Shown piece after piece: positions 17,505 to 28,368 of a stretch of 64,000 bases of DNA; position 1 is the stretch's first letter, and the number at the start of each line of letters is the position of its first letter. Under the pieces are notes generated by a model. That model was not told where the DNA came from and ran no database searches. It worked only from the letters and a program-made list of their open reading frames with translations. The position numbers and the translations under genes were made by a program. Origin of the DNA: Altibacter sp. HG106 (GTDB lineage: Bacteria; Bacteroidota; Bacteroidia; Flavobacteriales; Flavobacteriaceae); assembly GCF_028561755.1 (NCBI RefSeq), contig NZ_JAQQTD010000002.1, positions 372,001 to 436,000 of the forward strand, read 5' to 3'.

Positions 17505-19235
17505 ATGGAAACATCCACCTTATCCGAAACGGCAACACAAACCACTTCTCATGCTATAAGTGGTAGCGAGGCGGTTATTAAATGTTTACTGGCAGAAGGT
17601 GTCACCACATTGTACGGATACCCCGGTGGGGCCATCATGCCAGTATACGACGCGCTATTTCACTACCATGACAAGCTGCACCATGTGCTCACCAGGCATG
17701 AGCAAGGCGCCACACATGCCGCACAGGGGTACGCCCGTATCTCGGGAAAGGTTGGCGTGGCCATGGCTACTTCCGGGCCCGGTGCTACTAATTTGGTGAC
17801 AGGGCTGGCAGATGCCTATATAGATTCTACACCACTGGTTTGTATCACCGGTCAGGTTGGGTCGCATTTATTAGGAAGTGATGCCTTTCAGGAAACCGAC
17901 ATCATCGGAATTTCTACTCCGGTGACCAAATGGAACCACCAAATAACCGATGCTAAAGAAATTCCTGAAGTCTTCGCCAAAGCATTTTACATCGCGCGAA
18001 GCGGAAGACCAGGGCCGGTGCTTATCGATATCACCAAGGACGCTCAGTTTGATACCTTTGATTTTGAATATAAGGCGTGCAAGCATATTCGCAGCTACAA
18101 TCCAGTGCCAAAATGCGATACTGAGGCAATCCAAGCCGCCGCAACACTGATCAATTCGGCTAAAAAGCCACTGGTGGTCTGGGGACAAGGCGTGATCTTG
18201 GGACAGGCCGAGGCTATCTTTCAAGAGGTCATCGAGAAGGCGGGACTTCCGGCCGCCTGGACCATTTTGGGAGCTTCTGCGATTCCTACTGACCATCCGT
18301 TGAATGTCGGGATGGTAGGCATGCATGGCAACTACGCGCCAAATAAACTTACCAATGAATGTGATGTGTTGATCGCTATCGGAATGCGATTCGATGACCG
18401 GGTAACAGGAAATTTGGAAACGTATGCGAAGCAAGCGAAAGTGATCCACTTTGAGATCGATCCGGCGGAAATTCACAAAAATGTGTACGCGGATGTGCCG
18501 GTGTTAGGAGATGCCAAATCAAGCTTGGAAGCATTGTTGCCCTTATTAAACCCGAAAGCGCATTCGCAATGGTTGCAATTATTCCGAGAGCTTTATCAAT
18601 TAGAGCACGATACCATTATTCAAACAGATCTTTTTCCCTCGAAAGAGGGTCTCACCATGGGGGAAGTGATCCAACAGATCAACGAAGTAAGTGGTGGAGA
18701 GGCTGCGATTGTTTCCGATGTAGGACAACACCAAATGGTTGCCTGTCGCTACGCCAAATTCATCCACTCCAAAAGTAACATCACTTCGGGAGGCCTTGGG
18801 ACCATGGGCTTTGCCTTACCCGCAGCTATCGGGGCAAAAATGGCGGCACCACAACGCGAGGTGGTCGCCATTATTGGAGATGGCGGGTATCAAATGACCA
18901 TTCAGGAATTAGGAACGATTTTTCAGACGCAAACCGCAGTGAAAATAGTAGTGCTCAATAATGAATTCTTAGGCATGGTTCGCCAATGGCAACAACTCTT
19001 TTTCGACAAGCGATACGCCGCTACCGAGATGACCAACCCTAATTTCGTCACTATAGCTCAAGGTTACCACATTCCCGCTCAACGGGTCACAGAACGGGCC
19101 ACGCTTTCAGAAGCGGTACAAACCATGATGCAGCATGAAGGTCCGTATTTCCTGGAAGTCTGCGTAGAAAGAGAAGACAATGTGTTTCCTATGATTCCCA
19201 CGGGGGCTTCCGTTTCTGATATTCGCCTTTCTTAA
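17505..19235 (+). CDS. ilvB: acetolactate synthase large subunit
   Basis: Thiamine-diphosphate enzyme that condenses pyruvate with pyruvate or 2-ketobutyrate, the committed step of branched-chain amino acid synthesis. 576 residues. The N-terminal PYR domain carries the catalytic Glu in RHEQGATHAAQGYAR (about 61). The C-terminal PP domain has the ThDP motif starting GDGGYQMTIQEL (about 463) and ending VVLNN. Works with the small subunit encoded 9 nt downstream. Confidence 0.97.
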   Translation: METSTLSETATQTTSHAISGSEAVIKCLLAEGVTTLYGYPGGAIMPVYDALFHYHDKLHHVLTRHEQGATHAAQGYARISGKVGVAMATSGPGATNLVTGLADAYIDSTPLVCITGQVGSHLLGSDAFQETDIIGISTPVTKWNHQITDAKEIPEVFAKAFYIARSGRPGPVLIDITKDAQFDTFDFEYKACKHIRSYNPVPKCDTEAIQAAATLINSAKKPLVVWGQGVILGQAEAIFQEVIEKAGLPAAWTILGASAIPTDHPLNVGMVGMHGNYAPNKLTNECDVLIAIGMRFDDRVTGNLETYAKQAKVIHFEIDPAEIHKNVYADVPVLGDAKSSLEALLPLLNPKAHSQWLQLFRELYQLEHDTIIQTDLFPSKEGLTMGEVIQQINEVSGGEAAIVSDVGQHQMVACRYAKFIHSKSNITSGGLGTMGFALPAAIGAKMAAPQREVVAIIGDGGYQMTIQELGTIFQTQTAVKIVVLNNEFLGMVRQWQQLFFDKRYAATEMTNPNFVTIAQGYHIPAQRVTERATLSEAVQTMMQHEGPYFLEVCVEREDNVFPMIPTGASVSDIRLS

Positions 19236-19244
19236 TACCACGCT

Positions 19245-19778
19245 ATGACAACTACCACGCAACGCTATACGGTTTCTATTTACACGGAAAATAACGTCGG
19301 ACTCCTCAACCGGATCTCCGCTATTTTTCAACGTCGTCATATTAACATTGATAGTATTAACAGTTCTATTTCTGAAATTGAAGGGGTCTCTCGATGGACC
19401 ATCGTTGTGGAAGTTTCCGAAGCGCAGATCCGAAAAATCATCGGGCAGATCGAACGACAGGTCGAAGTGATCCGGGCCCATTATTTTACCGATGACGAAA
19501 CCATTTATCAAGAATCCGGCTTGTTCAAAGTAGCTAGTGAGCTGCTTTTTGAAGAACGCCAAATTCAGAACATCATCAAAGAGAGTCATGCGCGTATTGT
19601 AACCGTCAATAGGAACTTCTTTGTCTTGGAGAAATCTGGTCGAAAAGAAGAAGTAGAACGGCTGTACGAGCAATTGAAGCCCTTCGGAATTATGCAGTTT
19701 GTGCGTTCCGGGAGAATTGCGGTGACCAAAGAACCGATTCAAATAACCTCATTATTAGCTGCTTTTAATGAACAATAA
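19245..19778 (+). CDS. ilvN: acetolactate synthase small (regulatory) subunit
   Basis: 177 residues with an N-terminal ACT domain (YTVSIYTENNVGLLNRISAI, about 5-80) and a C-terminal regulatory part. It binds valine and controls the large subunit, as in the IlvH/IlvN family. Its stop codon is followed directly by ilvC, indicating translational coupling. The symbol ilvN is used generically. The E. coli paralogues cannot be distinguished from here. Confidence 0.95.
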   Translation: MTTTTQRYTVSIYTENNVGLLNRISAIFQRRHINIDSINSSISEIEGVSRWTIVVEVSEAQIRKIIGQIERQVEVIRAHYFTDDETIYQESGLFKVASELLFEERQIQNIIKESHARIVTVNRNFFVLEKSGRKEEVERLYEQLKPFGIMQFVRSGRIAVTKEPIQITSLLAAFNEQ

Positions 19779-21284
19779 ATGATTATGAAGAACTATTTCA
19801 ACACCCTTTGCCTACGTGAAAAAATAGACGCTTTAGGGCAGTGCCGATTTATGGAAACTTCCGAATTCTCCAAAGGAATTGCCGCGCTTGAAAACAAGAA
19901 GATCGTAATTATTGGTTGTGGTGCCCAAGGGCTTAACCAAGGTCTGAACATGCGAGATTCCGGCCTGCGAATTGCCTATGCATTACGTCCGGAAGCTATT
20001 GAAGAACAGCGTGCTTCGTACAAAAATGCCACAGAACATGGGTTTCAAGTGGGTACTTACGATGAACTTATTCCTGATGCAGATGTTGTCTGTAATCTCA
20101 CACCTGACAAGCAACATACGTCCGTTGTGAAGGCAATCGTACCGCTGATGAAAGAAGGTGCTACCTTATCGTATTCACACGGGTTTAACGTCGTGGAGGA
20201 AGGAATGAGCATTCGAAAAGACCTCACCGTCATCATGGTCGCTCCTAAATGTCCGGGCACGGAAGTACGAGAGGAATACAAAAGAGGCTTTGGTGTTCCT
20301 ACCCTTATTGCCGTACACCCTGAAAATGATCCGCAGCAAAAAGGCTGGGATCAGGCCAAGGCCTATGCGTACGCTACGGGTGGGCATCGTGCGGGAGTGT
20401 TGGCTTCCTCTTTTGTCGCGGAGGTAAAAAGTGATTTGATGGGGGAACAGACGATTTTATGCGGGGTGCTGCAAACAGCTTCTATCCTTTGTTTTGACAC
20501 CATGGTAGCACAAGGAGTCACGCCCGATTACGCGGCGAAATTAATTCAGTTTGGGTGGGAAACACAAACGGAAGCGCTGAAGCACGGCGGAATCACACAT
20601 ATGATGAATCGCTTGTCAAATGCCGCGAAAGTGCGCGCATTTGAGTTATCGGAAGCCTTGAAAAAACAATTGAAGCCTCTGTTTGAGAAACATATGGATG
20701 ACATTATGAGCGGAGCGTTTTCAGAAGGAATGATGACCGACTGGCAACAGGACGATGCCGATTTGCTGCGATGGCGTGCAGCCACAGGCGAGACGGCATT
20801 TGAAAAGACGGAAATTACCCGCACCCCAATTGCAGAACAAACCTATTTTGATCAAGGTACCCTGATGATCGCTTTTATCAAATCGGGAGTAGAATTGGCC
20901 TTTGAAACCATGGTGGCCTCCGGAATTATTGAGGCCTCCGCGTATTACGAATCGCTACACGAATTGCCACTCATCGCCAATACCATTGCGCGTAAAAAGT
21001 TGTATGAAATGAATCGTATTATTTCAGACACGGCAGAGTATGGTTGTTATTTGTTCGATCATGCCGCGCAACCCTTGCTGGCCGATTTTATGAAGGAGGT
21101 GCAGCCGGAAGATATTGGTCATGATTTCCCAAACACGGCCGTAGCTAATAAAGAATTAATCACGGTGAACGAAGCCATTGCGTCTCATCCTATAGAAACT
21201 GTAGGAAAGGAACTTCGAGCTGCCATGACCGCCATGAAGTCGATACATACTTCAAAGGCAAAGCATAGCTTGCAAGCTGTTTAA
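19779..21284 (+). CDS. ilvC: ketol-acid reductoisomerase, class II (long form)
   Basis: Isomerises and reduces acetolactate or acetohydroxybutyrate with NADPH and magnesium. 501 residues, the long class II form like E. coli IlvC with a duplicated knotted C-terminal domain. The Rossmann motif [12 protein letters not shown] lies at about 45. The ATG at 19779 abuts the ilvN stop. A second in-frame ATG at 19785 (MKNYFNTL) matches the usual N-terminus of the family slightly better. Intact. Confidence 0.97.
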   Translation: MIMKNYFNTLCLREKIDALGQCRFMETSEFSKGIAALENKKIVIIGCGAQGLNQGLNMRDSGLRIAYALRPEAIEEQRASYKNATEHGFQVGTYDELIPDADVVCNLTPDKQHTSVVKAIVPLMKEGATLSYSHGFNVVEEGMSIRKDLTVIMVAPKCPGTEVREEYKRGFGVPTLIAVHPENDPQQKGWDQAKAYAYATGGHRAGVLASSFVAEVKSDLMGEQTILCGVLQTASILCFDTMVAQGVTPDYAAKLIQFGWETQTEALKHGGITHMMNRLSNAAKVRAFELSEALKKQLKPLFEKHMDDIMSGAFSEGMMTDWQQDDADLLRWRAATGETAFEKTEITRTPIAEQTYFDQGTLMIAFIKSGVELAFETMVASGIIEASAYYESLHELPLIANTIARKKLYEMNRIISDTAEYGCYLFDHAAQPLLADFMKEVQPEDIGHDFPNTAVANKELITVNEAIASHPIETVGKELRAAMTAMKSIHTSKAKHSLQAV

Positions 21285-21294
21285 AAAATACGCT

Positions 21295-22557
21295 ATGGAG
21301 ACATCGGTTTCAAAAGGGGTAACGCTTGCATCAGTTCGAGAAGCTGCCAAGACGCTGAAATGGGTTTCCTTGCGAACGCCCTTATCCTTTCAGAAGCGCT
21401 ACTCAGATGTATACAGTGCGAGCATCTTGTTTAAGCGAGAAGATCTTCAGTCGGTGAGATCCTATAAGATTCGAGGCGCGTATCATAAAATACAATCGCT
21501 TTCTTCCGAAGAAAAAAAGCGTGGGATTGTTTGCGCCAGTGCCGGGAATCATGCCCAGGGGGTGGCGCTTTCTTGCAAACTTTTGGCTATTGATGGTACC
21601 ATCGTCATGCCAACTACCACGCCTCAGCAGAAGATCGAGCAGGTTCAAATGTTTGGTGAATCCTTTGTGAATCTGAGGTTAGAGGGAGATACTTTTGACG
21701 ATGCGCAACGTCTCGCACTTACCCTTTCAGAAGAATATAGTAAAACTTTTATTCCGCCTTTTGATGATGCGAAAATTATTGAAGGTCAGGCTACGGTAGC
21801 CTTAGAAATTCTCGAGCAAATACGAGAACCCATCGATTACCTGTTCGTGCCGATTGGAGGTGGCGGACTCGCCGCTGGTGTTTGTACGGTGTTCCAAGAA
21901 CTTATGCCGGAAACCAAGATCATCGGCGTGGAACCACAGGGTGCGGCGGCCATGAAAGCTTCTTTGGAAAAGGGAGAAAACACCCCCTTGAAGTCAATCG
22001 ATAAATTTGTAGATGGCGCTGCGGTTCATCGTGTAGGTGATCTGAACTTCTCGATCTGTAAAGAGGGGTTGCACGATGTCGTGGCCGTAGCGGAAGGTAG
22101 TGTTTGTCAGACGTTACTCGACCTGTATCATAAAGAGGCTATTATTGTAGAACCTGCTGGCGCTATGAGTATCGCCGCACTGGAACCTTATGCCGAACGA
22201 ATTCGCGGAAAAAATGTGGTTTGTGTGATTAGCGGCGGAAACAATGATATTATGCGTACAGGCGAAATCAAAGAACGAGCGCTATTACACGCACAATTGA
22301 AGCATTATTTTATTGTGAAGTTTCCGCAGCGGGCCGGGGCGTTGCGCCAATTTTTAGATCAAATTCTCGATTCGGAGGATGACATTACCCATTTCGAGTA
22401 CACCAAAAAGACGAATCGAGAAAATGGAGCCGCCGTGGTGGGAATAGAAATTTCGCACCCATCAAAGCTCCAACCGCTTATTTCACGGATGAAAGCAAAT
22501 GGTTTCTATGGGGATTATCTCAATAGCAAACCCGAGTTATTTCAGTTTTTAGTCTAA
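21295..22557 (+). CDS. ilvA: threonine dehydratase, biosynthetic type
   Basis: PLP enzyme turning threonine into 2-ketobutyrate, the entry to isoleucine. 420 residues. The PLP lysine is in VRSYKIRGAYHK (about 58), the phosphate-binding glycine loop is PIGGGGLAAG (about 188), and a C-terminal ACT-like region (about 335-420, KHYFIVKFPQRAGAL) suggests feedback control by isoleucine. It has one such regulatory unit, shorter than the two in E. coli IlvA. It lies between ilvC and thrA, joining the Ile/Val and Thr units. Confidence 0.95.
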   Translation: METSVSKGVTLASVREAAKTLKWVSLRTPLSFQKRYSDVYSASILFKREDLQSVRSYKIRGAYHKIQSLSSEEKKRGIVCASAGNHAQGVALSCKLLAIDGTIVMPTTTPQQKIEQVQMFGESFVNLRLEGDTFDDAQRLALTLSEEYSKTFIPPFDDAKIIEGQATVALEILEQIREPIDYLFVPIGGGGLAAGVCTVFQELMPETKIIGVEPQGAAAMKASLEKGENTPLKSIDKFVDGAAVHRVGDLNFSICKEGLHDVVAVAEGSVCQTLLDLYHKEAIIVEPAGAMSIAALEPYAERIRGKNVVCVISGGNNDIMRTGEIKERALLHAQLKHYFIVKFPQRAGALRQFLDQILDSEDDITHFEYTKKTNRENGAAVVGIEISHPSKLQPLISRMKANGFYGDYLNSKPELFQFLV

Positions 22558-22587
22558 TTTTGTTTTAACAACACTAACTAACCTATT

Positions 22588-25026
22588 TTGAGAGTTTTAA
22601 AATTTGGTGGCACTTCTGTAGCCACCTCGGAGAGTATTCAGCAAGTGGTTGCCATCCTCTGCGAAAAAGCAAAAGACGAACCCCTGGTGGCGGTTGTTTC
22701 GGCACTAGGGGGTGTGACTGATGAATTGCTAACAGCTGGACAGCAGGCCTTTCGAAAGGACACTTCTTACAAGCAGACTTATGAAGCGCTCGTTTCTCGG
22801 CATCTTGAAGTGGCAACAGCCCTTGCCTTACCCAATTCAGTGCTTGATGCCATTCAGAAGGAGCTTGAGCTACTAAAAGAGTTGTTGCAAGGCGTGTTTT
22901 TGATCAATGAGTTTTCAAAAAAGACACAAGACAAAGTAGTTAGTTTCGGCGAACTAATATCGTCCATCATCGTGGCTGCCGCTGTAGAAAAGGAATGTGA
23001 TAGCGTGGCAAGAGCAGACAGTCGAACCCTGATCGTGACCGATTCTCAATTCACCAATGCCCATCTTTTAGCGTCAGTTTCCGAAGGAAACATTGAGGAA
23101 TATTTTAGTACTCATTCGAATCAGATCACCATCATGCCCGGATTTGTGTCGCGTAATCAGGAGGGAGAAGCAACCACCCTGGGACGCGGGGGTTCCGACT
23201 ATACGGCCGCGATTGTTGCCAGTGCCTTGGAGGTTGAGGCATTGGAAATTTGGACCGATGTAAGCGGAATGTACACGGCGAACCCCAAGTGGGTAAAACA
23301 GGCCTATCCGTTACCCAAAATTTCCTATCAGGAAGCGATGGAATTATCGCATTTTGGCGCTAAAGTATTATACCCGCCTACCATCCGGCCGGTGCTCGAT
23401 AAGGACATCATTATACATATCAAAAACACCTTCGATCCGGAAGCTCCCGGCACCGAAATTCTGAAAAAAGTGAGCGACGATAAACAGCCGGTAAAGGGTA
23501 TTAGCCACTTACCCGACATTGCGCTACTTACCTTGGAAGGATCAGGCATGGTAGGGATTCCCGGCTTTTCGAAACGATTGTTCGAAGCGCTGTCGTCGAA
23601 AGAGATCAATGTTATTTTGATCACACAGGCCTCTTCAGAACACTCTATTTGTGTGGCAATTCCAGAAGAAAAAGCAGCACTGGCAGAACAAATTACCAAT
23701 CAGGTGTTCGCCTACGAAATCTCGCTCCATAGTATCGATCCCGTATCCATCGAGCACAATCTGGCTATTATCGCTCTCATTGGAGACCGTATGAAAAGCC
23801 ATCAGGGCATCAGTGGTAACATGTTTTCGTCCCTCGGAAAGAACAACGTGAACATTCGCGCTATCGCGCAAGGCGCTTCAGAACGGAACATCTCGGCGGT
23901 CATCGCTGCTAAGGATGTTAAAAAAGCATTGAATACGTTACATTACCGATTCTTCGAACGCCAAATTCGAACCGTGAACCTCTTTATAATTGGGGTCGGA
24001 AATGTTGGAAAACGTTTGTTGGCACAAATTCAACAACAACAAGCCTTGTTGAACGAAGAATTGTATCTGAAGATTCGCGTAGCGGGTCTCAGTAATTCCC
24101 GAACCATGATTTTAGAGGAGGAGGGTATCGATTTAAACCAATGGGAGTCGCTCTTAGCGGCCGGAGAAAAGGCAGATGCCGATCGCTGGTTAGCAACCAT
24201 CAAACAGCTAAACCTGCGCAATAGTATTGTCATGGATATTACGGCAAGTGCTTCAGTGGCTGAAACCTATCAAGATTATCTTAGAGAAAGTATTTCGGTG
24301 ATTGCTTGCAATAAGATTGCCTGTTCTTCCGCTTACACCTCTTATAAAAAGCTGAAACAAACCGCGCGAAAATACTATGCGCAATTTCTATTTGAAACCA
24401 ACGTAGGAGCGGGGCTTCCGGTAATTAACACATTAAAAGACCTAATTCATTCGGGAGATCGTGTCACCGCCATACAGGCCGTATTGTCTGGGTCACTAAA
24501 TTTCGTATTTAATAATTACGATGGAAACAACACCTTTCATAATATTGTAGCACAAGCCCAGCAGGAAGGCTATACCGAACCCGACCCACGAATCGATCTA
24601 AGTGGGGTAGATGTAGCCCGAAAAATCTTAATCCTTGCGCGTGAAAGTGGCTACATTTTAGAGCTGGAAGACATCGAAAATCAGTCGTTTTTGCCGGATG
24701 CCTCTGTGGGAGCAGATACGGTAGCCGATTTTTACCACATTTTGAATGAGGAGGAGGCTCATTTTAGAAAGTTATATACTCAAGCTGCTGAAGCGGGGAA
24801 TCGATTGAAATATGTTGCGAGCTTTCAAGACGGCAAGGCGCGGGTGGGACTCCAACAAATTGCTCCAGATCATCCGTTCTACCACCTTGACGGAAAAGAT
24901 AATATTGTGTTATTTTACACCCAACGCTATGCCGAACAGCCGTTGATTATAAAAGGCGCCGGTGCCGGTGCCGATGTAACGGCTTCCGGATTGTTTGGAG
25001 ATGTAATTCGGTTGGCCAATAACTAA
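22588..25026 (+). CDS. thrA: bifunctional aspartokinase/homoserine dehydrogenase
   Basis: Catalyses the first and third steps from aspartate to homoserine. 812 residues. The aspartokinase part opens with RVLKFGGTSVATSES and carries ACT domains at about 315-455. The dehydrogenase part starts near 465 with LFIIGVGNVGKRLL and contains ETNVGAGLPVI and GYTEPDPRIDLSGVDVARK. The start is TTG. It gives the canonical N-terminus and no ATG is suitably placed. It is 30 nt from ilvA and 2 nt from thrB. A separate homoserine dehydrogenase gene (35887) serves the methionine cluster. Confidence 0.97.
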   Translation: MRVLKFGGTSVATSESIQQVVAILCEKAKDEPLVAVVSALGGVTDELLTAGQQAFRKDTSYKQTYEALVSRHLEVATALALPNSVLDAIQKELELLKELLQGVFLINEFSKKTQDKVVSFGELISSIIVAAAVEKECDSVARADSRTLIVTDSQFTNAHLLASVSEGNIEEYFSTHSNQITIMPGFVSRNQEGEATTLGRGGSDYTAAIVASALEVEALEIWTDVSGMYTANPKWVKQAYPLPKISYQEAMELSHFGAKVLYPPTIRPVLDKDIIIHIKNTFDPEAPGTEILKKVSDDKQPVKGISHLPDIALLTLEGSGMVGIPGFSKRLFEALSSKEINVILITQASSEHSICVAIPEEKAALAEQITNQVFAYEISLHSIDPVSIEHNLAIIALIGDRMKSHQGISGNMFSSLGKNNVNIRAIAQGASERNISAVIAAKDVKKALNTLHYRFFERQIRTVNLFIIGVGNVGKRLLAQIQQQQALLNEELYLKIRVAGLSNSRTMILEEEGIDLNQWESLLAAGEKADADRWLATIKQLNLRNSIVMDITASASVAETYQDYLRESISVIACNKIACSSAYTSYKKLKQTARKYYAQFLFETNVGAGLPVINTLKDLIHSGDRVTAIQAVLSGSLNFVFNNYDGNNTFHNIVAQAQQEGYTEPDPRIDLSGVDVARKILILARESGYILELEDIENQSFLPDASVGADTVADFYHILNEEEAHFRKLYTQAAEAGNRLKYVASFQDGKARVGLQQIAPDHPFYHLDGKDNIVLFYTQRYAEQPLIIKGAGAGADVTASGLFGDVIRLANN

Positions 25027-25028
25027 CT

Positions 25029-25958
25029 ATGGATGAAATTCGTGTTTTTGCGCCGGCAACCGTCGCCAACGTTTCCTGTGGATTTGATGCCCTGGGGTTT
25101 GCTGTAGCCGAATTAGGGGATGAATTGTTGCTTCGGAAACGGTCGAACAGAGATGTCACCATTTCCAATATTGAAGGTGCCGAACTTCCTACAGACCCTA
25201 AAAAAAATGTAGCAGGTGTTGTGGCGGAAGCCATGCTGACAGCGGCAAATGCCGACTTCGGACTCGATATTCAATTGATTAAAAAGTACAAGCCCGGCAG
25301 CGGATTAGGAAGTAGTGCGGCAAGCAGTGCCGGAACGGCGTATGGAGTAAATCAATTGTTGGGAGGGCCTTATTCAACTGAAGCGCTGGTGGAATTTTCT
25401 CGACTGGGGGAAGCGCTGGCGTGCGGAACCCCCATTGCCGATAATGTGTCGGCTGCGCTGTTTGGCGGCTTCGTATTAGTGCGTAATCTGGATCCCTTGC
25501 ATGTAATTTCATTACCTACACCTCCCAATCTATACGTGACTCTCATTCATCCGCAAATAGAGATTAAAACTGCTGATGCCCGCTCGGTATTACCTCGACA
25601 AATTCCATTGGAAACAGCCACCAAACAATGGGCGCATGTGGGGGCATTTGTGCATGCCTTGCATACTTCAGATGTTGAGTTGCTACGCGCAGCGATGTTT
25701 GATGGCGTGGCAGAACCCGCCCGGAAAGGATTGATACCATTATTTGACGAAGCCCGTGCGGCAGCGCTAGAGAACGGAGCTCTCGGTTTAGGGATTTCCG
25801 GTTCAGGGCCCACCTTATTTGCGTTATCTGAAGGAAAAAATACAGCCATTCTGGTAGCGCAAGCATTGACACGCCTCTATTCGGTTTCAGACATCGCCTT
25901 TCGCACCTATGTTTCTAATATCAGCGAACATGGCGTTCGAACCCTTACGCAATCATGA
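25029..25958 (+). CDS. thrB: homoserine kinase
   Basis: GHMP-family kinase that phosphorylates homoserine on the way to threonine. 309 residues. ATP-binding loop PGSGLGSSAASSAG (about 89), N-terminal substrate motif FAPATVANVSCGFDALG, and a C-terminal GISGSGPTLFAL glycine motif. It overlaps thrC by 4 bp (ATGA), so the two are translationally coupled. Confidence 0.97.
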   Translation: MDEIRVFAPATVANVSCGFDALGFAVAELGDELLLRKRSNRDVTISNIEGAELPTDPKKNVAGVVAEAMLTAANADFGLDIQLIKKYKPGSGLGSSAASSAGTAYGVNQLLGGPYSTEALVEFSRLGEALACGTPIADNVSAALFGGFVLVRNLDPLHVISLPTPPNLYVTLIHPQIEIKTADARSVLPRQIPLETATKQWAHVGAFVHALHTSDVELLRAAMFDGVAEPARKGLIPLFDEARAAALENGALGLGISGSGPTLFALSEGKNTAILVAQALTRLYSVSDIAFRTYVSNISEHGVRTLTQS

Positions 25959-27253
25959 AGTACTACAGCCTACACCATAAAGCCCCAATGGTTTCCTTCC
26001 GGGAAGCAGTGATTCAAGGCATCGCTCCAGATCGCGGACTCTATTTTCCGAAGGAGATACCCACCTTGTCTGCGGAATTCTTTCAGCAGCTACTCACAGC
26101 CGATCGTAACGAAATTGCGTTTGAAGTCATTCGTGGTTTTGTAGGTGATACCCTTCCGAAGAGCGTATTAAAAAAGATCATCTCCGAAACCTTGGTATTT
26201 GATTTTCCGATGGTATCCGTAGAGAATAATATAAGTGCGTTAGAATTGTACCACGGACCAACCTTAGCTTTTAAAGACGTGGGTGCTCGTTTTATGGCAC
26301 GCTGTTTAGGATATTTTAATCAAGACACTTCACACGAAAAAGTGACGGTGTTAGTGGCCACCTCGGGCGATACCGGTGGCGCCGTAGCCGACGGATTTTA
26401 TGACGTACCGGGCGTTGAGGTAGTAATTTTATACCCTTCCGGAAAGGTGAGTGACATCCAGGAGAAGCAATTGACGACCTTGGGTAAGAACATTCATGCG
26501 GTGGAAGTAGCGGGCAGTTTCGACGATTGCCAGGAGATGGTAAAGCAAGCGTTTCTAGACCCCATTATCACGAAGGCACGAACGCTTACCTCGGCAAATT
26601 CCATTAACGTTGCCCGTTGGTTACCACAGATGTTCTATTACTTTTTCGCCTTTCAACAGCTTCCCAAAGAAGCTGCCGAAGTGGTATTTTCAGTGCCCAG
26701 CGGCAATTACGGAAATATTTGTGCTGGGATGATGGCGAAGCGATTAGGGCTGCCAATTTCACACTTTATCGCCGCCACCAATGTCAATGATGTAGTACCA
26801 CAATACTTGCTTTCTGGCGCGTACCAACCCCAGCAAACCAAAGCCACGATTGCCAATGCGATGGATGTGGGCGACCCGAGCAACTTTATTAGAATTCAGG
26901 CGCTCTACGGAAATAATTATCACCGGCTTAAAGAAGATCTTTCAGGATTTGCTTTTACCGATGAACAAACCCGAAGCGCACTTGTTTCGTTGTATCGGGC
27001 ACATTCCTATCAGGCCGATCCACACGGCGCCATCGGGTATCTTGCCCTTCAAAAATACCTGCAAGAAAGGGAGGCGTTTGGCGTGTTCTTAGAAACGGCG
27101 CATCCGGTAAAGTTCTTAGATGTGTTGCCCGAAGCGCTTTCCGAAGCGATCGCTATTCCGGAAAACATCCAACGAATCTTACCTAAAAAGAAAAAGGCCG
27201 AAAAAATTTCGACCTATTCTCAACTTAACGATTACCTATTAACCAACGCTTAG
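25955..27253 (+). CDS. thrC: threonine synthase
   Basis: PLP enzyme converting O-phosphohomoserine to threonine. 432 residues, typical of the shorter bacterial group. The PLP lysine is in GPTLAFKDVGARF (about 109), and the phosphate-binding segment is ATSGDTGGAVADGF (about 140). It is the last gene of the ilv-thr unit. Its stop codon overlaps that of the convergent leuB, and no terminator hairpin is visible between them. Confidence 0.97.
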   Translation: MKYYSLHHKAPMVSFREAVIQGIAPDRGLYFPKEIPTLSAEFFQQLLTADRNEIAFEVIRGFVGDTLPKSVLKKIISETLVFDFPMVSVENNISALELYHGPTLAFKDVGARFMARCLGYFNQDTSHEKVTVLVATSGDTGGAVADGFYDVPGVEVVILYPSGKVSDIQEKQLTTLGKNIHAVEVAGSFDDCQEMVKQAFLDPIITKARTLTSANSINVARWLPQMFYYFFAFQQLPKEAAEVVFSVPSGNYGNICAGMMAKRLGLPISHFIAATNVNDVVPQYLLSGAYQPQQTKATIANAMDVGDPSNFIRIQALYGNNYHRLKEDLSGFAFTDEQTRSALVSLYRAHSYQADPHGAIGYLALQKYLQEREAFGVFLETAHPVKFLDVLPEALSEAIAIPENIQRILPKKKKAEKISTYSQLNDYLLTNA

Positions 27254-28368
27254 ATAATGGTTGACTGCCCTAAGTGAATGTTTTGAAAATTCACGTTAGA
27301 GTCGTGTGGATTTAGGATATAATCTTCAATAAAATCCCCTACTTGATTCGTTTTAATGTGAGTGTTTTCAGGGTTAATATCGGCGGTGGTAACCGATAGT
27401 TCCAACGCTTTTTCCACGGCCTTTTGAATGCGATGCGCTTCTTTATGGAGTTTGAAATGCTCCAGCATCATGGCTGCGGAAAGGATCGAGGCGATCGGGT
27501 TGGCGATGCCCTTCCCAGTGGCTTGCGGAAACGATCCGTGGATGGGCTCAAAGAGTCCGATGTCCCCTCCCACCGAAGCCGACGCTAAGAGTCCGATAGA
27601 CCCGCCAATCACACTGGCCTCATCGCTTAAAATATCTCCAAACATGTTTTCGGTTAGGATGACGTCGAACTGTGTTGGATTGAGAATAAGTTGCATGGCT
27701 GCATTATCCACAAACAAAAAGTCTAAGGTGATATCCGGGTATTCATGCGACAGCGCGGTAACGACTTTGCGCCAAAGACGCGAGCTTTCCAGGACATTTG
27801 CCTTGTCGACAAGGGTTACCTTTTTCTTTCGAGATCGCGCTGCTTGAAAAGCTAAATGTGCAATGCGTTCTATTTCATTCTTGGAATAAACACAGAGGTC
27901 TGAGGCCTCGGTGCCATCTTCGTTTCGATGTTTTTCACCGAAATAAATACCACCCGTCAATTCGCGATAGATGCTAATGTCGGTGCCTTTGATGCGGTCT
28001 TCTTTAAGGGGTGAATGATGAAGTAGGGTGTCGTAGGCCTTCACAGGCCGAATGTTAGCAAACAACCCTAATTCCTTCCGAAGCGCTAACAAACCTTGTT
28101 CGGGTCGAACCGGTGCCGAAGGATCGTTATCGTATTTGGGATGACCAATGGCCCCGAAGAGAATGGCATCACTTTCTTTGCATAGCGCTAGGGTATCTTC
28201 AGGTAGGGGAGTGCCGGTTGCGTCGATGGCGGTAGCGCCTACTAATGCCTGCGGAAAAGAAAACTGATGATCGAAAGCAACGGCAATCGCTTGTAAGGCT
28301 TTTATCGCTTCATGAGTCACTTCAGGCCCAATGCCGTCACCGGGTAATACTGCTATCATTTTTTTCAT
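27250..28368 (-). CDS. leuB: 3-isopropylmalate dehydrogenase
   Basis: Oxidises and decarboxylates 3-isopropylmalate in leucine synthesis. 372 residues. N-terminal [11 protein letters not shown], substrate-binding arginines in the region of [21 protein letters not shown], and NAD-binding motif [18 protein letters not shown] (about 274). Fourth gene of the minus-strand unit leuA-leuC-leuD-leuB. It overlaps leuD by 4 bp. Confidence 0.97.
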   Translation of the reverse strand: MKKMIAVLPGDGIGPEVTHEAIKALQAIAVAFDHQFSFPQALVGATAIDATGTPLPEDTLALCKESDAILFGAIGHPKYDNDPSAPVRPEQGLLALRKELGLFANIRPVKAYDTLLHHSPLKEDRIKGTDISIYRELTGGIYFGEKHRNEDGTEASDLCVYSKNEIERIAHLAFQAARSRKKKVTLVDKANVLESSRLWRKVVTALSHEYPDITLDFLFVDNAAMQLILNPTQFDVILTENMFGDILSDEASVIGGSIGLLASASVGGDIGLFEPIHGSFPQATGKGIANPIASILSAAMMLEHFKLHKEAHRIQKAVEKALELSVTTADINPENTHIKTNQVGDFIEDYILNPHDSNVNFQNIHLGQSTII